DNA from: an uncultured Candidatus Saccharibacteria bacterium
GTDB lineage: Bacteria; Patescibacteriota; Saccharimonadia; Saccharimonadales; Saccharimonadaceae
Length of the DNA: 10,323 nt
Assembly: GCA_938038145.1 (NCBI GenBank)
Contig: CALHQU010000043.1
Location: forward strand, 1 to 10,323
Direction: 5' to 3'
Part shown: piece after piece, positions 5,659 through 10,323 of the stretch
Layout: each line of letters starts with the position of its first letter
Numbering within the stretch: the first letter of the stretch is position 1
The notes under the pieces: model-generated
What the model saw: the letters and a program-made list of their open reading frames with translations, nothing else
What the model was told of the DNA's origin: nothing
Database searches by the model: none
Translations under genes and position numbers: made by a program

Positions 5659-7961
5659 TGCGCGACTACTTGGATATTATTAAGCGGAATCTGCTTTCCC
5701 CTATTGTCGTGGTGATTTTTCTGCTGGCTGGCGCGCTGGTTTATGTTCGCGAATATCGTGATGCGTGGTTTATTTCGGTGGTGATTGTCGTGAACTCGAC
5801 GATTGGCATTATTCAGGAGCTAAGGGCTAAGCGAGTTTTGCGTCAATTGGAGCTGATGAGCGCGCCGAAAGCTCGATTGTTGAAAGACGGAAATGTTGTC
5901 GAGGTCGGTTATGATGAGCTTAAAATTGGCGATGAAATCCTTATTCAGGCTGGTGATGAACTACCGGCGGACGCGAAAGTTATCGAGTCGAAAGGCTTGG
6001 AGCTGAATGAAAGTATGTTGACTGGCGAGTCTGCGTCGATTGAGAAAAAGGATGGCGATGTCGTGTTGGCGGCGACGACGGTTTTGGCTGGTGAAGGTGC
6101 GGCGCGAGTAATTGCGATTGGCGACGACACGAAAGCTGGCGCGATTAGCCAAGTCCTGAAGCGTTACAAGCCAGAACTCACACCTCTGCAATTGGCGATT
6201 TGGCGCGCAATTTATTTCTTGACTTACGGCGCAATTGTCCTGTCGTTACTTATCGCTATCGTCTATTATTTCTCTGGCGATAACGTCGTAGTCATCCTAA
6301 AAACCATCACTTCGGCAGCGGTTACGGTCGTGCCTGAAGGTCTGTTGTTGGCGAGTTCTCTGCTTTTGGCGTTCGGCTCACTGCGATTAGCCCAGGCAAA
6401 AGTCTTGCCGCAAAAATTGTCAGCAATTGAAGCGATGGCGCTTTTGAATCTGCTGGCCGTAGATAAAACAGGCACCTTGACTAGTGATGAAGTGACGCTG
6501 GAGCAGGTCGTGGCTTTTGGTGATGAAAATGACTATTCAGACTCTGACGTTGCCAGTTTTGCGGCATTAATTGCTCATGAAACCAGCGGCGGAAATATCA
6601 CTGGTCGTGCGATTTTGGCGGAAGTTACGTCGCCAAAAAATACGAAAGTTTTGGAAGTGATGGCGTTTTCGTCGGCGCGTAAAATGGCTGGCGTGAGGGC
6701 GAATATTGACGGTGAAATTCGGACGTTAATGATGGGCGCGCCAGAGTTCGTGTCGAAGTTGGCGCCAGTAGATAAGGAAACTCAGAAAAAGCTGAATGAT
6801 TGGGCTGACAATGGCTTGCGTGTGTTGATGCTGGCTGAATTTTCGGACGATAAAACCAAATTGAAAGACTTAAAAAATGGTTCTGGAACGGCAATTGGTG
6901 CGGTTATTCTGCGCAATTCCCTGCGTCATGGCGTTGTTGAAACGGTGGATTTTTTGCAGCGCCAAGGCGTAACTATTCGCGTAATCTCTGGTGATAATCC
7001 GCGCACAGTTCAATATATCGCTAAGGAAGCTGGAATTAAACATCCAGAAAAGGCGATTTTAGGTGAGGATTTGGCGGCGCTTAGCGAAGACGAATTTAAT
7101 AAGGCTGCCGATATTTACACGATTTTTGCCAGAGTTTTGCCGGATCAAAAAGAGCGCTTGATTAATCGATTCCAGCAATCTGGCAAGTTCACTGGTATGG
7201 TTGGCGACGGTGTAAACGACGCTTTGGCGCTAAAAAAGGCTGACCTCGGTGTGGCGATGTACGCGGGCGCTCCAGCATCGCGTCGAGTTTCCGACATTAT
7301 ATTGCTAAACAATTCGTTCACTTCTCTGCCGATGGGAATGAAATTGGGCAATCAAATTATGCAAGCAATCGAAGTCATCGCTGTTCTGTTTTTCCATAAA
7401 ATTATTTACGGCGTGACGCTTCTTCTTGCGACGATTCTCATCAATATGAATTACCCGTACTCGCCGCGCCACATTACATTTATGAATATTTTTCTGGTGA
7501 CGATGCCAACTCTTATGTGGACGCTGTTTCCGCCCGTTCCGAAGCATCGAATAAATCCGAAGAGATTCTGGCACGATACTTTGCTGGCCGTTACGCCGAT
7601 TGCTTTAATTACTGGCGTGGCTGTCGCGTTCACCTATTGGATTACCTCTGTTATGTTCCCTGGTCACGCCGCAGGAGTCGCAACGATGACGGTGCTTACC
7701 GCGACTTTGTTTGGCGTATATCTGGTGTTCTTAGTGGGAATTATGCTGGACGTAACCATCGATAAATCTGCCAAGCGTGCTCGCTTGCTTTATCTTCTGT
7801 CGGTGATTATTGTGGCGGCTGGAAGCTTTGGTTTTGGGTTCCTGAGAGATTTCTTCGATTTCACCGTGCCAAATTTGTTCATAATGTGGCCAGCAGTTGG
7901 TGTAATTGCCATAGCGATGATAGCCCAGTGGTGGCTAGCTCGCCGCGCTGGTAAAAAATAA
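5658..7961 (+). CDS. cation-transporting P-type ATPase, CtpE/Exp7-like
   Basis: This is a 767-residue HAD-superfamily membrane pump that drives cation transport with ATP through a phospho-aspartate intermediate. Key sites: TGES (122-125) in the actuator domain, PEGL (226-229) in the ion-binding membrane helix, DKTGTLT with phosphorylated Asp269, ARKMAG in the nucleotide domain (Lys342) and GDGVND (516-521). Two membrane helices precede the actuator domain, two flank PEGL, and about six follow GDGVND. PEGL, rather than CPC or PEAL, is as I recall it in the CtpE/Exp7 group; mycobacterial CtpE has been linked to calcium uptake, so Ca2+ is the best guess. There is no N-terminal metal-binding domain. 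I start it at the ATG overlapping the upstream stop; an in-frame TTG at 5610 lies inside the neighbour. AGAAGGA about 13 nt upstream may serve as a weak ribosome site. A broken copy of its last residues lies at 9048-9161. Confidence 0.93.
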   Translation: MRDYLDIIKRNLLSPIVVVIFLLAGALVYVREYRDAWFISVVIVVNSTIGIIQELRAKRVLRQLELMSAPKARLLKDGNVVEVGYDELKIGDEILIQAGDELPADAKVIESKGLELNESMLTGESASIEKKDGDVVLAATTVLAGEGAARVIAIGDDTKAGAISQVLKRYKPELTPLQLAIWRAIYFLTYGAIVLSLLIAIVYYFSGDNVVVILKTITSAAVTVVPEGLLLASSLLLAFGSLRLAQAKVLPQKLSAIEAMALLNLLAVDKTGTLTSDEVTLEQVVAFGDENDYSDSDVASFAALIAHETSGGNITGRAILAEVTSPKNTKVLEVMAFSSARKMAGVRANIDGEIRTLMMGAPEFVSKLAPVDKETQKKLNDWADNGLRVLMLAEFSDDKTKLKDLKNGSGTAIGAVILRNSLRHGVVETVDFLQRQGVTIRVISGDNPRTVQYIAKEAGIKHPEKAILGEDLAALSEDEFNKAADIYTIFARVLPDQKERLINRFQQSGKFTGMVGDGVNDALALKKADLGVAMYAGAPASRRVSDIILLNNSFTSLPMGMKLGNQIMQAIEVIAVLFFHKIIYGVTLLLATILINMNYPYSPRHITFMNIFLVTMPTLMWTLFPPVPKHRINPKRFWHDTLLAVTPIALITGVAVAFTYWITSVMFPGHAAGVATMTVLTATLFGVYLVFLVGIMLDVTIDKSAKRARLLYLLSVIIVAAGSFGFGFLRDFFDFTVPNLFIMWPAVGVIAIAMIAQWWLARRAGKK

Positions 7962-7997
7962 CTGCTAATGAGCGCCAGAAAAAAGTATAACCGCCAT

Positions 7998-8034
7998 AAA
8001 AAACGCCGGCAGGCAAATATCGTATGCCTGCCGG
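7998..8034 (-). terminator. intrinsic terminator of the 308-residue protein gene
   Basis: A perfect 10-bp stem has arms CCGGCAGGCA (8006-8015) and TGCCTGCCGG (8025-8034) with a 9-base loop. On the minus strand it is followed by CG and TTTTTT (8003-7998). The ATPase arrives from the other side, but no T-run follows the stem in that direction, so any effect on the ATPase transcript would be weak. Confidence 0.88.
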
Positions 8035-8055
8035 ATCATTCTTGGTAGTCTTGGT

Positions 8056-8982
8056 TTATCTAGCTTCTTTTGAAAGCGGCTCTATATTCGACAGCTCGCG
8101 AATTCTTTTATTATACCAATCATTCAGCTCGGCGCAATGCTCCCAATTGTATCGGCCTAGCCTATTACAGATATTTTTAACAAATTCTTCATCTTCATAA
8201 AGAGTGACATCCATCTGGTTAAGAGATTCCTCTGCGACGTCGGCTATGGCTACATTCTTGTTTTCATTAAGGCGTGCTTGCATAAGTTTTGCCCACAGTA
8301 CGGCATAACAGGTCTGCATTAAAAACTTAGCTTCGCTTGCCGAGTCAAACGGATCCTCCTCTGGTTGATTTTGTTTGTCGCCGTAGACGTTATCTGTATA
8401 TGTTTTGTTTCCTTTAAAAGTAAGTTCTACATCCCATACTTCATCTTTCAGTCTTCGGTAGGTTTCTTCACTGTTAATGATAGCGTCTGCTTCCTGAATT
8501 TTTTCATTTCCGGCGAGGCGCTTTGCCTTGTCTTCCGCTGCTTCAGCTTCAAGGATTTCTTTTGGTATGTTGTCTAGGGTGTCTGTTACTAGCGGATAAC
8601 TTCCAATAACCCCACCAATAATGTTGTCAGTGACAGTTATCTCTTGATTGTAGTGTCCGCGCATAGCTCGCGCCCAAGCTGCCTCTAGTTTCTTTGGGTC
8701 AGAATCAGAATCTTTATCCACGAGCACATAGACACCACCAAAATCTAATAATGCCTGATTTTCCTCTGGAGTTTCTGGGCTGGTTGGAATGGCGTTTTGT
8801 GTCAGCACTATTGCATCGCGGAAGAATACTCTATTTCCAAGGAGATCGTTTCCGTCAACTGCTGGAACTTTTTCAAGTGGGCTGTGATGAGTGAAATCAT
8901 CATAGTTTTCTAAGCTTTCCCAGCCAGTTGCTTTTTGCTCGCCTGGCACTTCTTGTTCTGGTAACTTGTCCATTTCTGTCAT
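8056..8982 (-). CDS. unknown acidic 308-residue protein
   Basis: I do not recognise this protein. It is soluble-looking, with no signal peptide or membrane segment, and strongly acidic, especially in the first 30 residues and in the Glu/Asp-rich middle. Visible stretches include GGVYVLVDKDSDSDPKKLEA, an Ala/Glu/Lys-rich helix (EILEAEAAEDKAKRLAG), and a likely helical segment AKFLMQTCYAVLWAKLMQAR near residue 225. The start at 8982 is chosen because GAGGAG lies 11 nt upstream and a consensus promoter lies further up. An in-frame GTG at 9033 would start within the spacer between -10 and -35, so it is not used; ATG 8973 is a less likely alternative. It has its own promoter, ribosome site and terminator, forming a closed cassette between the ATPase and a broken copy of the ATPase tail. 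Confidence 0.85.
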   Translation of the reverse strand: MTEMDKLPEQEVPGEQKATGWESLENYDDFTHHSPLEKVPAVDGNDLLGNRVFFRDAIVLTQNAIPTSPETPEENQALLDFGGVYVLVDKDSDSDPKKLEAAWARAMRGHYNQEITVTDNIIGGVIGSYPLVTDTLDNIPKEILEAEAAEDKAKRLAGNEKIQEADAIINSEETYRRLKDEVWDVELTFKGNKTYTDNVYGDKQNQPEEDPFDSASEAKFLMQTCYAVLWAKLMQARLNENKNVAIADVAEESLNQMDVTLYEDEEFVKNICNRLGRYNWEHCAELNDWYNKRIRELSNIEPLSKEAR

Positions 8983-8993
8983 GATATATAAAA

Positions 8994-8999
8994 CTCCTC
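8994..8999 (-). promoter_or_regulatory. Shine-Dalgarno site of the 308-residue protein
   Basis: GAGGAG on the minus strand, 11 nt before the ATG at 8982 and 20 nt before the alternative ATG at 8973. This decides for the first ATG, although the spacing is on the long side. Confidence 0.65.
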
Positions 9000-9017
9000 T
9001 TTTATGATGGTATTGGC

Positions 9018-9046
9018 ATTGTATCAGCAGCACGATTCCGTGTCAA
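9018..9046 (-). promoter_or_regulatory. consensus sigma70-type promoter of the 308-residue protein
   Basis: On the minus strand TTGACA (9046-9041), exactly 17 bases, then TACAAT (9023-9018). This is the only promoter in the window with a perfect -35 box. Transcription would start near 9011, giving a leader of about 30 nt with the GAGGAG site. The -35 box abuts the recognisable ATPase-tail remnant. Confidence 0.85.
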
Positions 9047-9047
9047 G

Positions 9048-9161
9048 CTTACTGATGTTCCGTATTAAGAGTTAATGTGGCCGGCAGCTGGTGCAATTGT
9101 CGTAGCGATGTTAGCCCAGCTATTCATTGCTCGCTGGGCTGGTCGGCGAATTGTTCGGTAG
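9048..9161 (+). pseudogene. remnant of a second P-type ATPase 3' end
   Basis: The plus strand reads in frame TDVPY, stop, ELMWPAAGAIVVAMLAQ, LFIARWAGRR, IVR, TAG. This aligns without gaps to the end of the intact ATPase (TVPNLFIMWPAVGVIAIAM, IAQWWLARRAGKK). From 9072 I count about 56 of 72 identical bases over 24 codons by eye. A TAA at 9066-9068 replaces a Leu codon, so the piece is broken even though it keeps its own final stop at 9159-9161. Nothing further upstream matches; the cassette promoter starts there. It also contains an 8-bp inverted repeat (9113-9140) with no T-run, so I do not call it a terminator. Confidence 0.8.
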
Positions 9162-9169
9162 GAACTTGT

Positions 9170-9547
9170 CTATCTATTCAGTAATTTGCCAAAAACGAAA
9201 TATCCTATAGTCCAGAAAACGCAACCGCATAGTAAAAATATTCCGAATACTTTCAAATAGTCTGTGAACGAGTTTAACTCGTACCAGCCGCTTATTAATA
9301 AACAAGGAAAAATTGTAAATATCATGACGATAAAATGTATGGCGGATTGTTTGAGCAATGACCATTTTTCAATGTCGTATATTACGGATGCGGCTGCGAC
9401 TATGGATACTATGATGCCAGTTAAGAATGTTCCCTTAGTTTGTGACGTGTCAATTTTTTGATATGTCATTATGAGAGCTAATGCCGACATTATAACAAAA
9501 GGAATAATTCCTCTAAACGTAGCTTGCTTTAATATTCTAGTCTTCAT
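9170..9547 (-). CDS. DUF3021 family membrane protein
   Basis: This 125-residue protein has four predicted membrane helices, roughly 14-31, 40-60, 67-87 and 97-119. The stretch AASVIYDIEKWSLLKQSAIH, just after helix 2, is the most typical part of DUF3021 proteins (a helix, then a WSLLKQ-hydrophobic-H motif), and KVFGIFL with a final aromatic-rich helix also fits. In Firmicutes such proteins often sit next to LytTR-type DNA-binding regulators and may modulate them; no such regulator is in this window. The start codon lies 9 nt after the stop of the methyltransferase gene, so both are probably co-transcribed. No clear Shine-Dalgarno is seen. The biochemical role of the family is not known to me. 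Confidence 0.75.
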   Translation of the reverse strand: MKTRILKQATFRGIIPFVIMSALALIMTYQKIDTSQTKGTFLTGIIVSIVAAASVIYDIEKWSLLKQSAIHFIVMIFTIFPCLLISGWYELNSFTDYLKVFGIFLLCGCVFWTIGYFVFGKLLNR

Positions 9548-9556
9548 GGATATAGA

Positions 9557-10288
9557 TTACGCTTTCTTATCCAAAACCACAAGGTGTTCAATGTGCGGCG
9601 TCCTCGGGAAGAAATTGTAGCCTTGATGATGCACGATTTCGTATTTTTTCTGAAGCAGGCTGACGTCTCGCGCTTGCGTGACCGGATTGCAACTCAGATA
9701 AATAATCCGAGGTGGCGCTGTTTCCAGCAGTCTATTAGTAACATCCGCGTGAAGTCCAGCGCGCGGCGGATCAACGATGACGATTTGCTTGCCAGTTATA
9801 TATTCCAGAGATTTTTCGCTCGGCGCCAAAATCGCCTTGGCGTTTGGTCGATTCAGCTTGGTGATATTCCTCTGCATTTCCGCGACGGCATGTTCGTTAA
9901 TTTCCACGAGCGTCACGTCATCGCCTCCAATTGTCAAACCAATTGTCCCAACTCCAGAGTAAAGGTCAAGGGTCGGCATTTTTTCATTGCAATTAATCCA
10001 TTTTTTCATATCGTTCAGGGCTTTTTCGTAAACGGGAATGTTGACTTGGAAAAACCCTTCGCAGGCGTAGTTGAAGGCGACGCCTAAAATCGTGTCGCTC
10101 AGTGTTGTGTCGCCGAATTTGTTCAAGCGTTCTGTAATTCGGCTAGCTGGGCTTTTGGGGTCGGAATAGATTATTTCGCCACCTTTGGCTGATAATAATT
10201 TGGCTTCGTCTTCGGAAATTAGATTTTCTATTCGATCTTTTACGTACAATTGCCAAACGGCGTTTCCCTGTTGGTCTGAGCGAATCAA
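9557..10288 (-). CDS. rlmD: RlmD-type 23S rRNA uracil-5-methyltransferase, catalytic part
   Basis: This is the SAM-dependent methyltransferase half of the TrmA/RlmC/RlmD family, which makes 5-methyluridine in RNA. Visible sites, numbered from the TTG at 10288: FFQVN (79-83) with the SAM-contacting Gln, DLYSGVG (108-114, SAM motif I), DPPR (173-176), YLSCNP with nucleophile Cys200, and HIEHL with the base Glu234. Full-length proteins are about 370-450 residues and begin with a TRAM domain and, in classic RlmD, iron-sulfur cysteines; those parts are absent here. The frame is homologous-looking a little upstream of the TTG (ELQKTLLIRSDQ) but hits TAG at 10316-10318. Another frame reads LLEKSGTTK up to a run of six A's, as if one base had shifted the frame. 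The true start is therefore probably outside the window. RlmC or TrmA specificity cannot be excluded. Confidence 0.85.
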   Translation of the reverse strand: MIRSDQQGNAVWQLYVKDRIENLISEDEAKLLSAKGGEIIYSDPKSPASRITERLNKFGDTTLSDTILGVAFNYACEGFFQVNIPVYEKALNDMKKWINCNEKMPTLDLYSGVGTIGLTIGGDDVTLVEINEHAVAEMQRNITKLNRPNAKAILAPSEKSLEYITGKQIVIVDPPRAGLHADVTNRLLETAPPRIIYLSCNPVTQARDVSLLQKKYEIVHHQGYNFFPRTPHIEHLVVLDKKA

Positions 10289-10323
10289 GAGTGTTTTTTG
10301 TAGTTCCTGATTTTTCTAATAAA

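Noticed and set aside
8983..9033. GTG at 9033 as start of the 308-residue protein
   Set aside because: It lies between the -35 and -10 boxes, upstream of the expected transcript start.
9113..9140. 8-bp inverted repeat as a terminator for the DUF3021 gene
   Set aside because: No T-run follows on either strand, the loop is 12 bases, and the sequence derives from the ATPase tail remnant.
9264..9461. 65-residue plus-strand frame
   Set aside because: It lies antisense inside the DUF3021 gene, which has far better membrane-protein character.
1..10323. CRISPR array, insertion sequence or transposase
   Set aside because: No regularly spaced repeats, terminal inverted repeats or transposase/integrase motifs were seen.

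Overview
The window looks like a compact bacterial chromosome, most plausibly from the Patescibacteria/CPR, with Candidatus Saccharibacteria (TM7) my best guess. That rests on overall gene style (short intergenic gaps, a helicase-nuclease fusion, a CtpE/Exp7-like P-type ATPase, several unrecognised small proteins, promoters sitting right on start codons) and is inference, not a database match. TGA is used as a stop codon (50-residue gene ending at 1341) and no in-frame TGA is needed as a sense codon, so the code-25 groups (Gracilibacteria, Absconditabacteria) are unlikely.

Layout, left to right. (1) 2-949, minus: tRNA-dihydrouridine synthase, running off the left edge. (2) 967-1596, minus: a dense unit with a TATAAT box, a hairpin-rich leader, a 50-residue protein with four CxxC motifs, a tRNA-like gene whose anticodon loop is 24 nt instead of 7, many further hairpins, and a strong intrinsic terminator. 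(3) 1641-4937, minus: a 1098-residue UvrD-type helicase fused to a PD-(D/E)XK nuclease. (4) 4938-5169: a divergent intergenic region holding two promoters and a decayed gene fragment. (5) 5170-7961, plus: an unknown 162-residue protein whose stop codon overlaps the start of a 767-residue P-type ATPase (TAATG). (6) 7998-9046, minus: a self-contained cassette (terminator, 308-residue acidic unknown protein, RBS, consensus promoter). (7) 9048-9161, plus: a broken second copy of the ATPase 3' end. (8) 9170-10288, minus: a DUF3021 membrane protein directly behind the catalytic half of an RlmD-type rRNA uracil methyltransferase, whose reading frame appears broken near the right edge.

How the parts relate. 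The two edge genes both modify uridines in RNA, and the helicase-nuclease is a DNA-repair type enzyme. The 162-residue protein and the ATPase form a coupled pair, so the small protein may serve the transporter. Three transcription units (starts at 949, 4937, 5170) share the arrangement TGNTANAAT, 6-7 nt, ATG and lack a recognisable Shine-Dalgarno, which suggests leaderless mRNAs. The 50-residue protein and the 308-residue cassette protein instead have clear Shine-Dalgarno sites.

Most worth a second look: the unit at 967-1596, in particular the abnormal tRNA-like element beside a microprotein; and the ATPase tail duplicated on either side of a self-contained gene cassette.
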